Assembly (NCBI RefSeq): GCF_900100755.1
Contig: NZ_FNCI01000001.1
Coordinates: forward strand, 124,001 to 188,000
DNA from: Onishia taeanensis
Lineage (GTDB): Bacteria > Pseudomonadota > Gammaproteobacteria > Pseudomonadales > Halomonadaceae
Direction: 5' to 3'
Length of the DNA stretch: 64,000 bases
Below, one piece after another: positions 47,512 through 56,252 of this stretch. The notes beneath the pieces are model-generated. The model saw only the letters and a program-made list of their open reading frames with translations, made no database searches and was not told the DNA's origin. The position numbers were made by a program, and so were the translations under genes. How positions within the stretch are numbered: position 1 is the stretch's first letter; each line of letters begins with the position of its first letter.

Positions 47512-48732
47512 ATGAGCGACTTTTACCAGAACGGCATCATCACCAATTTTCACAACCTGATGCGGCGTCCGGTAGAGGACATCGAGGCCGATCTGGTGCG
47601 CTTTTCCCGGCGGCGTCCGATGGGCCTTATCTTGCCCTCGCTGTATTCCGAACTCGAAGGGCCGGCGCTCTCGCATATCGTCGATGAACTGGCCAAGGTG
47701 CCTTATCTCTCCGAGATCGTGATCGGGCTTGATCGGGCGGATCGAGAGCAGTTTCTGCACGCCCGGGAGTTCTTCTCCCGCCTACCTCAGCACCACCGCA
47801 TCTTGTGGAACGATGGGCCACGGCTGAAGTCGCTGGACGCCGAGCTGTCGGAGGAGGGGATCTCGCCCCAGGAGCCCGGCAAGGGGCGCAACGTCTGGTT
47901 CTGTGGTGGCTATGTCCAGGCTTCTCGCCGCACCGAGGCGATCGCCCTGCACGATTGCGACATCGTCACCTATGATCGCGGTCTGCTGGCGCGCCTGATC
48001 TATCCGGTGGCTCATCCGCAGTTCAATTATGAGTTCTGCAAGGGCTACTACTCGCGCATCGCCTCGGGCAAGCTCAATGGCCGGGTCGCGCGGCTGATGG
48101 TCACGCCACTGATCCGAGCCCTGAAGAAGATCTATGGCCCTTTGCCCTATCTCGATTACCTCGACAGCTACCGCTATCCGCTGTCCGGGGAGTTCTCGAT
48201 GCGCACCGACGTGCTCGATGGCATTCGCATTCCCAGCGACTGGGGGCTCGAAATCGGCGTGCTCTCCGAAGTGCACCGCAACTACTCCACCAAGCAGCTT
48301 TGTCAGGTCGACATCGCCGATGTCTACGACCACAAGCATCAGTCTGTCTCGGAAGAGGATGCCACGACCGGACTCAACCGCATGAGCCTGGATATCGCCA
48401 AGGCGCTATATCGCAAGCTGGCGACCCTGGGCATCGAGATTCATGCCGAGACCTTCCGTACCATCAAGGCGACCTATTATCGCATCGCCCTGGACCTGAT
48501 CGAGGCCTACGACAACGATGCCACCATGAACGGCCTGAAACTCGACCGGCACAGCGAGGAACAGGCGGTGGAACTGTTTGCCTCCAACATCATGGAGGCG
48601 GGGGCCGCCTTCCTCGACAATCCCCGTGACAAGCCATTCATCCCCAGCTGGAACCGGGTGCAGGCGGCGATTCCCGATCTGCTCGAGCGTATGCATGCGG
48701 CAGTGGAGCTCGACAATCAGGGCAAGGTCTAG
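47512..48732 (+). CDS. gpgS: Glucosyl-3-phosphoglycerate synthase (GT81-type glycosyltransferase)
   Basis: A 406-residue GT-A-fold enzyme that would join a nucleotide-activated glucose to 3-phosphoglycerate. The start MSDFYQNGIITNFHNL and the central WFCGGYVQASRRTEAIALHDCDIVTYDRG, with the metal motif Asp-Cys-Asp (148-150), match bacterial GpgS-type proteins as I remember them. YPLSGEFSMRTDVLDGIRIPSDWGLEIGVLSEV is the acceptor-side segment. GGAG lies before the ATG at 47512. The phosphatase gene just upstream provides the second step, and together they give glucosylglycerate. A mannosyl donor is the main alternative. Confidence 0.75.
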   Translation: MSDFYQNGIITNFHNLMRRPVEDIEADLVRFSRRRPMGLILPSLYSELEGPALSHIVDELAKVPYLSEIVIGLDRADREQFLHAREFFSRLPQHHRILWNDGPRLKSLDAELSEEGISPQEPGKGRNVWFCGGYVQASRRTEAIALHDCDIVTYDRGLLARLIYPVAHPQFNYEFCKGYYSRIASGKLNGRVARLMVTPLIRALKKIYGPLPYLDYLDSYRYPLSGEFSMRTDVLDGIRIPSDWGLEIGVLSEVHRNYSTKQLCQVDIADVYDHKHQSVSEEDATTGLNRMSLDIAKALYRKLATLGIEIHAETFRTIKATYYRIALDLIEAYDNDATMNGLKLDRHSEEQAVELFASNIMEAGAAFLDNPRDKPFIPSWNRVQAAIPDLLERMHAAVELDNQGKV

Positions 48733-48818
48733 CCGCGTCAAGGCGGTTGACTGACCTGGCCTGGCGGCGCCCTCCGACTATGCTGAAGGCGTGACCCCAG
48801 CAGTTGGAGGCAGGCCCG

Positions 48819-50237
48819 ATGTCGACACTGACGTTTCTGGGTGCGGTCGGTGAGGTGACCGGCTCGCGCTATCTGATCGAAGTCGATGCTGACGGCGAGG
48901 GCGTGCCGGCCCGGCGTGTGCTGCTCGAGTGCGGCATGCATCAGGGCGGCGAGGACGCCGAGCGCATCAATGCGGAACCCTTCGGCCGTCTGGCCGACAC
49001 CCTCGATGAGGTCGTGATTTCCCACGGCCACCTGGATCACTGCGGTCTCTTGCCCAAGCTGGTGCGCGAGGGCTATCGAGGCGCCATCCACTGCACGCCC
49101 GGCACCAAGGCGCTGCTCGAGATCACGCTGGCCGACTCCGCCTTCATCATGGCCAAGGATGTCGAATGGGAGAACCGCTGGCGGCATCGGGCTGGCAAGC
49201 CGCTTCTCAAGCCGCTCTATGATATCGATGACGTCGAGAGGACGCTCGATCTCTGCCAGATCCATCCTTTCGGTCAGCCGGCGACGCTCGCCGGCGGCGT
49301 CGTCCTCGTGTATCACGATGCCGGCCATATCCTCGGCTCGGCGATCGTCGAGCTGGCGATTCCCTCGGGTGGGCGCACTCGGCGCCTGGTGTTTTCCGGA
49401 GACCTCGGCAATCCTGAATCGGCGCTGATGAAGGACCCAGACATTCAGCGTGACGCCGATCTGGTGTTGTTGGAAAGCACCTATGGAGACCGCGATCACC
49501 GTCCGCTCAAGGAGACCATCGAGGAATTCGCCGAGGTGCTCGATGCGGCCTTCGAGGATGGCGGCAATGTGCTGATTCCCGCTTTCGCCATCGGTCGCAC
49601 CCAGGAAATCCTCTATCATCTCAGTATGCTCTACCATCAGGGGCGGCTGCGCCAGCAGCGCATCTTCCTGGATAGCCCGATGGCGATTCGAGTGACCGAG
49701 CTCTACGAGCGCCGTCGCTCGACCCTCGATCCCGAGGACCTGCACGCGCTCAACGTGGCGGCCCATGGCGACCCCGAACAATACTTGCCAGGGCTGCGGC
49801 TGACGCGCAGCGTCGAGGAGTCCATGGCGATCAACCGGATTCGGGGCGGGGCGGTCATCATCGCCGGTGCTGGAATGTGCAACGGTGGCCGCATCCTGCA
49901 TCACTTTCGCTACAACCTTGAACACCCCAGCACCCGAGTCGTCATCGTCGGCTTTCAGGCCGCGGGGACCAACGGCCGGCGACTGGTCGATGGCGCTTCC
50001 CACCTCAAAGTGTTGGGGCGCGAGCTGAAGGTGAAGGCGCATATCCACACCATTGGCGGCTTTTCAGCCCATGCCGGCCAGACCGAGCTGGTCGCTTGGG
50101 CCGGCGCCTTTCGCGATTGTCCACGGTTCTATCTGGTGCACGGCGAGCCGGCGGCACAGCTGGCCTTGCAGCAGGTACTTGCCACCAGCGGCATTGAAGC
50201 CGAGATTCCCGTCTACCAGCAGTGCATTGAGCTTTAG
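48819..50237 (+). CDS. Metallo-beta-lactamase/beta-CASP RNA-processing exonuclease family protein
   Basis: About 472 residues. The zinc motif SHGHLDHCG (HxHxDH), HDAGHILGSA, the beta-CASP Walker-like segment GGNVLIPAFAIGRTQEILYHL, AGAGMCNGGRILHHF and the terminal HTIGGFSAHAGQTELVAW are the hallmarks of the YsgC/CPSF-73-like group, which processes RNA. The ATG at 48819 follows GGAGG at eight bases; the frame also opens at a TTG at 48804. It lies 86 bp after gpgS, so it may be in the same transcript, but no functional link to solute synthesis is known. Confidence 0.88.
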   Translation: MSTLTFLGAVGEVTGSRYLIEVDADGEGVPARRVLLECGMHQGGEDAERINAEPFGRLADTLDEVVISHGHLDHCGLLPKLVREGYRGAIHCTPGTKALLEITLADSAFIMAKDVEWENRWRHRAGKPLLKPLYDIDDVERTLDLCQIHPFGQPATLAGGVVLVYHDAGHILGSAIVELAIPSGGRTRRLVFSGDLGNPESALMKDPDIQRDADLVLLESTYGDRDHRPLKETIEEFAEVLDAAFEDGGNVLIPAFAIGRTQEILYHLSMLYHQGRLRQQRIFLDSPMAIRVTELYERRRSTLDPEDLHALNVAAHGDPEQYLPGLRLTRSVEESMAINRIRGGAVIIAGAGMCNGGRILHHFRYNLEHPSTRVVIVGFQAAGTNGRRLVDGASHLKVLGRELKVKAHIHTIGGFSAHAGQTELVAWAGAFRDCPRFYLVHGEPAAQLALQQVLATSGIEAEIPVYQQCIEL

Positions 50238-50283
50238 CGCTGCGCACTCATGCCGTCTGTCCGTGCACTCCCTGTGCACTCCG

Positions 50284-50305
50284 CCGCTTGACGCAGGTCA
50301 AGCGG
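50284..50305. promoter_or_regulatory. FNR/ANR-like box upstream of the persulfide dioxygenase gene
   Basis: TTGAC-GCAG-GTCAA (50288-50301) sits in a longer perfect repeat, CCGCTTGAC / GTCAAGCGG. Its half-site spacing of four bases equals the FNR/ANR consensus TTGAT-N4-ATCAA. A TATGCT element at 50342-50347 could be the -10. The gene start is 210 bp downstream. Confidence 0.5.
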
Positions 50306-50514
50306 TGCTTGGTTATTGCCCCGTGATGTCGCCACTGGTGCCTATGCTGGTAGAAGGCGCTCGTCTTTGCCGTTGGTCGCAGCTCGGGTAGTCTTCTTTC
50401 TAATATGCCAAAAAGGTATAACGTTAGAATATTTTTTGCGTTATGCTGAGGCCAGTGACGCTAACCAGGCGCTGCCGGTTTCCCCGTGTCTTTTTGGTTG
50501 TAGAGGTATCCGCG

Positions 50515-51381
50515 ATGAAAAGCCCGATCGTCACGTCTTTCTTTGACGAACCTACCAATACCTTTAGCTACGTGGTTCAGGACCCGGCGAGTCGGACCTG
50601 TGCGATTCTCGACTCGGTGCTGGATTTCGATTATGCCGCCGGGCACACCGATGTGAAGAGTGCCGATGCGATCATCGCTTTCATCCGGGAGCATGAGCTC
50701 GAGGTTGCCTGGGTTTTGGAGACCCATGTCCACGCCGATCACCTCTCGGCGGCGCCTTATCTGCACCAGAAGCTTGGCGGCCAGACCGGCATCGGTGCCC
50801 GCATTACCGAGGTGCAGGAGATCTTCGGCAAGGCCTTCAATGCCGGAACCGATTTCGCTCGGGACGGCAGCCAGTTCGATCGCCTCTTCGAGGAGGGCGA
50901 CACCTTCGCCATCGGCGGCCTCGAGGGGCGGGTGCTGCACACCCCGGGACACACGCCGGCCTGCCTGACCTATGTGATAGGCGATGCTGCCTTCGTCGGC
51001 GACACCCTGTTCATGCCCGATTACGGCACGGCCCGCTGCGACTTTCCCGGCGGCGATGCCGCCACGCTCTTCCGTTCGATCCAGAAGGTGCTGGCCCTGC
51101 CTAGTGAGACGCGGCTTTTCCTTTGTCATGACTACAAGAGCCCAGATCGCGACACCTATCACCACGAGACCTCGGTGGCCGAGCAGCGCGCCGATAATAT
51201 TCATGTCCATGAGGGCGTGAGCGAGGAAGACTTCGTCAAGCTGCGCACCGAGCGTGACGCCACCCTGGGCATGCCACGCCTGATCCTGCCTTCTGTTCAG
51301 GTCAATATGCGCGCGGGCGAGATGCCGCCCGCCGAGGAGAATGGCCAGGTCTACCTCAAGGTGCCGATCAACCTGTTGTGA
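50515..51381 (+). CDS. Persulfide dioxygenase-like MBL-fold protein (ETHE1/Blh family)
   Basis: 288 residues. Oxidises glutathione persulfide to sulfite in sulfide detoxification, by family. The iron-binding motif is THVHADHLSAA (His71, His73, Asp75, His76), followed by HTPGHTPACLTYV, FVGDTLFMPDYGTARCDFPGGDAATLFRSI and FLCHDY. AGAGG precedes the ATG at 50515; the upstream frame from 50443 is unconserved. An AT-rich leader (50395-50445) contains TTCTAA/TTAGAA and TAACG/CGTTA inverted repeats. Two YeeE-type genes follow 171 bp later, the usual sulfur-detoxification grouping. Confidence 0.88.
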   Translation: MKSPIVTSFFDEPTNTFSYVVQDPASRTCAILDSVLDFDYAAGHTDVKSADAIIAFIREHELEVAWVLETHVHADHLSAAPYLHQKLGGQTGIGARITEVQEIFGKAFNAGTDFARDGSQFDRLFEEGDTFAIGGLEGRVLHTPGHTPACLTYVIGDAAFVGDTLFMPDYGTARCDFPGGDAATLFRSIQKVLALPSETRLFLCHDYKSPDRDTYHHETSVAEQRADNIHVHEGVSEEDFVKLRTERDATLGMPRLILPSVQVNMRAGEMPPAEENGQVYLKVPINLL

Positions 51382-51552
51382 GGCGGCTGATCAACGGTCT
51401 GCTGGCTATCTTGCTCTTGCAGCGGCGTGCATGGCCGCCAAGCGCGCCTAGGTTGAGTGGCATATTTGAGGGTCGACGTTGAGAACCAAGGTTGAGAACC
51501 GCAGCAGCGTAATCGCATGGGTAACGCTTTGACGAGAATCATGGAGGAGACG

Positions 51553-52014
51553 ATGTTGGATTGGAGTTCGAGTCTGCAGGGCCTGGCCGGTGGCGTATTG
51601 ATCGGTCTCTCGGCGGTGTGGCTGATGGCCGCCCTTGGCCGTATCGCCGGGATCAGCGGCATTCTCTCGGCGCTGGTGCTGGAACGGCCCAAGGGGGATA
51701 CCGCTTGGCGCCTGACCTTTCTGCTGGGGCTGATCAGTGGTCCCTTGCTGTTAACGGCGCTGGGAGCCTTTGGCAACGTCGCGGGGCAGCCGGGCGCCGT
51801 GATTGGCGCACCCGCCGGCGGCGTGGGGCTGATGCTGGTTGCTGGGCTGCTGGTGGGGGTGGGGACCGGTATCGGTAGCGGCTGCACCAGTGGCCATGGC
51901 GTTTGCGGCCTGTCGCGGCTCTCTCCACGGTCATTGGCGGCCACGGTGACCTTTCTAGCCACCGGCATCGTGACCGTGTTCGTAGTGCGCCATCTGCTGG
52001 GAGGTGGCGCATGA
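51553..52014 (+). CDS. YeeE/YedE-family membrane protein (first half-protein)
   Basis: 153 residues with about four membrane segments and the family motif GTGIGSGCTSGHGVCG, whose cysteines handle sulfur compounds such as thiosulfate in TsuA-type transporters. Full YeeE proteins are about twice as long; here the two halves are separate genes. The ATG at 51553 has GGAGG five bases upstream, so in-frame ATGs at 51517 and 51541 are rejected. It overlaps the second half-gene by 4 bp. Confidence 0.88.
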   Translation: MLDWSSSLQGLAGGVLIGLSAVWLMAALGRIAGISGILSALVLERPKGDTAWRLTFLLGLISGPLLLTALGAFGNVAGQPGAVIGAPAGGVGLMLVAGLLVGVGTGIGSGCTSGHGVCGLSRLSPRSLAATVTFLATGIVTVFVVRHLLGGGA

Positions 52015-52430
52015 CGTCAGCGATGCTCAAGCCCATCGCGGGCTACCTTGCCGGCCTGCTGTTCGGTCTCGGGTTGGCACTCGGCGGCATGACGGATCCT
52101 GCCCGGGTGATCGGTTTTCTCGATCTGGCGGGGGCCTGGGACCCGACGCTAATGTTCGTGCTCGGCGGCGCCGTGGTGACCACCTTCGTCGGCTACCGCT
52201 GGGTGCTACGCCGCCGTGCGCCACTCTTTGCGGGCGCCTTCCAACTGCCGACCCGCCGCGACCTGGATGCCAAGTTGCTAGGCGGGGCGGCGCTGTTCGG
52301 CATCGGCTGGGGACTCTCCGGCTACTGCCCGGGGCCGGCAGTCGCCTCGCTTTCAGGTCTGAGCCTGCCGCTTGCCGCCATGCTGACCGCAATGGTGGGC
52401 GGTTGGTGGTTGGCTCGGCGCCTGGGATGA
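52011..52430 (+). CDS. DUF6691/YeeE-type membrane protein (second half-protein)
   Basis: 139 residues with about four membrane segments, including GLLFGLGLALGGMTDPARVIGFLDLAGAWDPTLMFVLGGAV and the sulfur-type motif GIGWGLSGYCPGPAVASL with one Cys. GGGAGG precedes the ATG and the ATGA overlap couples it to the first half. The pair with persulfide dioxygenase suggests uptake or export of reduced sulfur species (inference). Confidence 0.88.
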   Translation: MTSAMLKPIAGYLAGLLFGLGLALGGMTDPARVIGFLDLAGAWDPTLMFVLGGAVVTTFVGYRWVLRRRAPLFAGAFQLPTRRDLDAKLLGGAALFGIGWGLSGYCPGPAVASLSGLSLPLAAMLTAMVGGWWLARRLG

Positions 52431-52461
52431 AGCGCACCGGGACGTTCCGGCCTGGCCCGGA

Positions 52462-54246
52462 TCAGGCAAGGCCCGGCTGCACCAGCCATAGGCTGCGGTA
52501 GGGGCGCAGTATCTCGCGCTCATCCGGTGCCCAGACGTTGCCGTCGGCGAGCACGTCGAGCCATTGGCCCTGATCCAGCTCGGGCATGCTGAGCGGCTGG
52601 CGCTGGTCGCTGATGTTATAGATCGCCAGCAGTCGGCGGCCATCCGGCAGCGGGCCGCGCTCAATGGCAAAGAGCCCCGGTGGCGTCTCGAGCACCCGCT
52701 GAGGCGCCTCGGGGTGAAAGCAGGGCTCCGCGGCGCGCTGCTTGAGACGCTCCTTGAGCGAGCCGAAGGCCTCGCGGGTCGGGGTGCTGCGGCTGTCGAT
52801 CAGCTCGTTGAGTTCGCAAAGCTGCCAGCGACGGCGGTTGATGGCGCGCAGCTGGCCCCTGCGCTCAACGCCCTCGTGGTCATTGAGCGTCGCGGTCAAC
52901 GAATGCAGGTAGATGCCGGGAATGCCTTGGAGGGCCAGCAGCAGATTCTGGCTCAGTAGGAAGCGTTCGACCTGCCAGGCGTCGGCGCCGCGCCGGGTGC
53001 CCTTCATGGCATCGAAGTAGGCGATATTGATCTCGTAGGGCGAGTCCTGGCCGTCCGGGTTGGTCTTCATGCTGACGAAGCCGCCGAAGCGATGCATCAA
53101 ATCGAGCATCACGTCGACTTCATGCTGCGGCAGCAGTCCTTCCAGGGCCCTCACGCCGATGCCGTCGTGGCTGGCCGTGAAGTTGAAATAGCTGCAGCCC
53201 GGCGGCAGGGCAGGCAGGCTCCTGGCCCATTGCGTCAGCGCCGTGGCATCGCCGCTGGTCAAGGTATGCACCAGCAGCGGTGGCAGGGTGAACTGATAGA
53301 TCAGGTGCGCCTCGTCCGGCGCCGTTCCCTCCATGGCGGCTCGCTCGAGCCCCAGATAGCTCATGTTCTCGCGGTGTGGCACATTGGTTTCGGTGATCAG
53401 GCGAGTGCCTGGGGCCACGTAATCGACGATTGCCCGCAGCAGACGCACGATGGCATGGGTCTGGGGCAGGTGAATGCAGGAGGTGCCGACTTCCTTCCAC
53501 AGGTAGGCAATGGCATCCAGGCGGATGGTGCGGGCCCCCTGCTGGAGATAGAAGAGCAGGATGCCGACGAATTCGATCAGTACATCCGGGTTGTCGAAGT
53601 TAAGATCGATCTGGTCTTCCGAGAAGGTGGCCCATAGGTGGCGGGTGCCGCGCCGGGTACTGACCGGCACCAGCAGCGGTGAGTTGCGTGGCCGCGTGAC
53701 CTGAGACAGGTCGGTCGCCGGGTCCATCTCGATGAAGTAGTTACGTCCGGGCTGGCTGTCGGCCAGATAGTCGACGAACCACAGCGAGTCTCGCGATACG
53801 TGGTTGATCACCAGGTCGACCATCAGGTCCCGGCGATCGGCCAGCGCGCGGATATCCGGCCAGTCGCCGAGTTCCGGGTTGACCTCCCGGTAGTGCACCA
53901 CCGAGAAGCCATCGTCGCTGCTCCAGGGAAAGAAGGGCAGCACATGCACGCCGCTGAAGATGTCTTCCGTTCGCTCATCCAGAAAACCCTTCAACACTTC
54001 CAGTGGCGCACGATCACCGTCGAGCAGGCTGTCGCCATAGGTGATCAGCCACTGGTCGCGCTCGCTCCACAATGGACGTGGAGTGGCGTCGATGGCACCA
54101 CGCTGGTGCGAAATCAAGGTGACCAGGCGGCGCAGGATCGCGTCGCTGCGGGGCCCGTAGACTTCCTCCAGGCGTGCGCGGGCGGCATCGATGAAGCCGG
54201 TTTCGTCCAACTGGCGTGGGGGTGTGGGAGGTAGAGATGAGCTCAT
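52462..54246 (-). CDS. GH13 sugar phosphorylase, candidate glucosylglycerate phosphorylase
   Basis: A 594-residue alpha-retaining phosphorylase of the sucrose phosphorylase group. Catalytic residues are Asp244 in IRLDAIAYLW (nucleophile), Glu286 in ITETNVPH (acid/base) and Asp361 in ASHDGIGVR, with VDLVINHVS as GH13 region I. The ATG at 54246 has GAGGA seven bases upstream; the longer frame runs through the nrdR promoter region and is not conserved. Subfamily GH13_18 includes sucrose and glucosylglycerate phosphorylases. The nearby gpgP/gpgS genes favour glucosylglycerate, which would give glucose 1-phosphate and glycerate. Sucrose remains possible, and no sucrose transporter is nearby. Confidence 0.78.
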   Translation of the reverse strand: MSSSLPPTPPRQLDETGFIDAARARLEEVYGPRSDAILRRLVTLISHQRGAIDATPRPLWSERDQWLITYGDSLLDGDRAPLEVLKGFLDERTEDIFSGVHVLPFFPWSSDDGFSVVHYREVNPELGDWPDIRALADRRDLMVDLVINHVSRDSLWFVDYLADSQPGRNYFIEMDPATDLSQVTRPRNSPLLVPVSTRRGTRHLWATFSEDQIDLNFDNPDVLIEFVGILLFYLQQGARTIRLDAIAYLWKEVGTSCIHLPQTHAIVRLLRAIVDYVAPGTRLITETNVPHRENMSYLGLERAAMEGTAPDEAHLIYQFTLPPLLVHTLTSGDATALTQWARSLPALPPGCSYFNFTASHDGIGVRALEGLLPQHEVDVMLDLMHRFGGFVSMKTNPDGQDSPYEINIAYFDAMKGTRRGADAWQVERFLLSQNLLLALQGIPGIYLHSLTATLNDHEGVERRGQLRAINRRRWQLCELNELIDSRSTPTREAFGSLKERLKQRAAEPCFHPEAPQRVLETPPGLFAIERGPLPDGRRLLAIYNISDQRQPLSMPELDQGQWLDVLADGNVWAPDEREILRPYRSLWLVQPGLA

Positions 54247-54409
54247 GGGCAATTCCTCGGAGGCCGAAATGCGCACCTGGCGGGCGGTGAGGCATATCCT
54301 TGGCTTCATGCAGGCCTCGTGCCAAACGCGAAGTGTGGCTGGGCGCCATGCGGCCAAATCGTTACAATAGAGCAAGAGTTGTTGTGTCGAACAGGCCGGA
54401 ATCCAGCCG

Positions 54410-54889
54410 ATGCATTGTCCTTTCTGCGGTACCCATGACACCAAGGTCACCGATTCGCGCCTGGTCGTCGAGGGCGACCAAGTTCGTCGTCGACGTCAGT
54501 GCGCCGCCTGCGGTGAACGCTTCACGACCTATGAGACCGCTGAGTTGGTCATGCCGCGGGTCGTCAAGGCGGACGGTTCGCGGGAAAGCTTCGATGAGGC
54601 CAAGCTGCGTGCCGGCATGCTGCGGGCGCTGGAGAAGCGCCCGGTGAGCGCCGAATCGATCGAGGCCGCCGTCGAGCGGATTCGCCAGCGCCTGCGGGCG
54701 CGGGGCGAGCGAGAGATCAAGGCGATCGAAGTGGGCCAGGAAGTGATGGATGCGCTCAAGCGTCTGGATCAGATCGCCTATATTCGCTTCGCTTCGGTCT
54801 ACCGTCGCTTTCAGGATATCGACGAGTTTCGTGCCGAAATCGACCGCCTGGCCCAGGAGCCGAGCTTCTCGCCCCAGGACGATCACTGA
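54410..54889 (+). CDS. nrdR: Transcriptional repressor NrdR
   Basis: A 159-residue repressor of ribonucleotide reductase genes. The N-terminal zinc ribbon has Cys3, Cys6, Cys31 and Cys34, and an ATP cone (about 48-138) senses ATP/d[20 protein letters not shown] and [34 protein letters not shown] are family hallmarks. It heads the nrdR-ribD segment, diverging from the GH13 gene. Confidence 0.97.
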   Translation: MHCPFCGTHDTKVTDSRLVVEGDQVRRRRQCAACGERFTTYETAELVMPRVVKADGSRESFDEAKLRAGMLRALEKRPVSAESIEAAVERIRQRLRARGEREIKAIEVGQEVMDALKRLDQIAYIRFASVYRRFQDIDEFRAEIDRLAQEPSFSPQDDH

Positions 54890-54931
54890 CGCTGCACTCG
54901 CCTCTTGCCTGCTCAACTGCCTAGGATGCCC

Positions 54932-56065
54932 ATGGCCACTGCGACCCCGGAAGCCTTCATGGCCCGTGCCCTGACCCTGGCACGCCGCGGCCTCTACACC
55001 ACCGACCCGAACCCGCGAGTCGGCTGCGTGCTGGTCAAACGCCGCCAGATCGTTGGCGAGGGCTACCATGTCCGCGCCGGCGAGCCCCATGCCGAGATCC
55101 ATGCCCTGTCTGATGCCGGCGGTGCCGCTAAGGGCGCTACTGCCTACGTGACCCTCGAACCCTGCGCGCATCACGGTCGTACCGGACCCTGCGCCCAGGC
55201 GCTGGTCGATGCCGGCGTCAAGAAGGTGGTGGCCGCCATGCAGGACCCCCACGCGGCGGTGGCGGGGAAGGGCTTCGCCATGCTGCGTGAGGCCGGGATC
55301 GAAGTGGAATGCGGGCTGCTCGAGGATGAGGCCAGGGCCCTGAACCCGGGGTTTCTGTCGCGCATGACCCGTGGGAGGCCCTTCGTGCGCATGAAGATGG
55401 CGATGAGCCTCGATGGACGCACCGCGATGCGCTCCGGTGAATCGCAATGGATCACCGGGCCACGGGCGCGCACCGAGGTACAGCGTCTGCGAGCCCGTTC
55501 CAGTGCGGTGATCAGCGGCGTCGACTCGATCATCTTCGACAATTCGCGGCTGACGGTGCGCGCCTCCCAGCTCGATCTCGAGGATGGCGAGGCGATCGCC
55601 CGCCGCCAGCCGCTTAGAGTGATCGTCGACAGTACCCTGCGCCTGCCGCTGGCCGCGGCCTGCCTGAGTGAGCCGGGACGCACCCTGATCGCCAGCTGTT
55701 CCCGGGACGCCGAGCGCCGCACCAGGCTCGAGGCGGCCGGCGCCGAGGTGCTGTGCTTGCCGTCGGGCGCCGATGGGCGAGTCGACCTGGTGGCGCTGCT
55801 CGAGTATCTGGCCCGCGAGGAGCAGACCAACGAGGTGCTGCTCGAGACCGGGGCGACGCTTGCCGGCGGCATGCTCGATGCCGAGCTCGTCGATGAGATG
55901 CAGCTGTTCGTTGCGCCGACCTTGCTCGGCGGCGAGGCACGCCCGCTGGTGGCACTGCCCGGGCTCGAGCGTATGGCGCAGCAGCGGCCGCTGGATATAC
56001 TCGACATGCGGGCCGTGGGGCGTGACTGGCGAATCATCGCGCGACCCCAGCGCCAGTCGCCCTAA
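54932..56065 (+). CDS. ribD: Bifunctional riboflavin deaminase/reductase
   Basis: 377 residues. The N-terminal deaminase (about 5-145) has the zinc motif HAEIHAL (His53, Glu55) and PCAHHGRTGPC (Cys78, Cys87). The C-terminal reductase (about 150-370) has FVRMKMAMSLDGRTA and ITGPRARTEVQRLRA. They catalyse steps two and three of riboflavin synthesis. The ATG at 54932 is preferred, with AGGA five bases upstream, over an ATG at 54926. A strong terminator follows at 56134, so ribD ends its own unit. Confidence 0.95.
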   Translation: MATATPEAFMARALTLARRGLYTTDPNPRVGCVLVKRRQIVGEGYHVRAGEPHAEIHALSDAGGAAKGATAYVTLEPCAHHGRTGPCAQALVDAGVKKVVAAMQDPHAAVAGKGFAMLREAGIEVECGLLEDEARALNPGFLSRMTRGRPFVRMKMAMSLDGRTAMRSGESQWITGPRARTEVQRLRARSSAVISGVDSIIFDNSRLTVRASQLDLEDGEAIARRQPLRVIVDSTLRLPLAAACLSEPGRTLIASCSRDAERRTRLEAAGAEVLCLPSGADGRVDLVALLEYLAREEQTNEVLLETGATLAGGMLDAELVDEMQLFVAPTLLGGEARPLVALPGLERMAQQRPLDILDMRAVGRDWRIIARPQRQSP

Positions 56066-56133
56066 AGGTCGCTTTGAGAGTGGTGGCAGGACGGCCCAGT
56101 GCTGGCGCCGCGCGGCTTGCCAAGGTACCCTGA

Positions 56134-56188
56134 GCGCCGATCAGCTGCCGGCATCAAGCCTCGGCAGCCCGTCGGCGCCCGTTTTTTT
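56134..56188 (+). terminator. Strong two-tier terminator between ribD and ribB
   Basis: GCGCCGA pairs with TCGGCGC outside and GCTGCCG with CGGCAGC inside, and seven T follow at 56182-56188. It lies where many relatives carry the riboflavin synthase gene. I looked for an FMN riboswitch core in 56066-56252 and saw none. Confidence 0.85.
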
Positions 56189-56252
56189 CAGCGGCGCCCC
56201 GGTATGCGGCGCCTACCGTTGACGCCAGCACGCACAGTAATTCGGAGACCCC

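Noticed and set aside
48738-50048. 436-codon minus-strand frame opposite the beta-CASP gene
   Set aside because: Antisense shadow; the plus-strand product has all metal-site motifs.
54362-55447. 361-codon minus-strand frame opposite nrdR and ribD
   Set aside because: It covers two well-identified genes and has no features of its own.
56066-56252. FMN riboswitch before ribB
   Set aside because: No GGGTGAAATTCCC-type core or ACCGGCGGT segment is present; only the terminator hairpin is seen.
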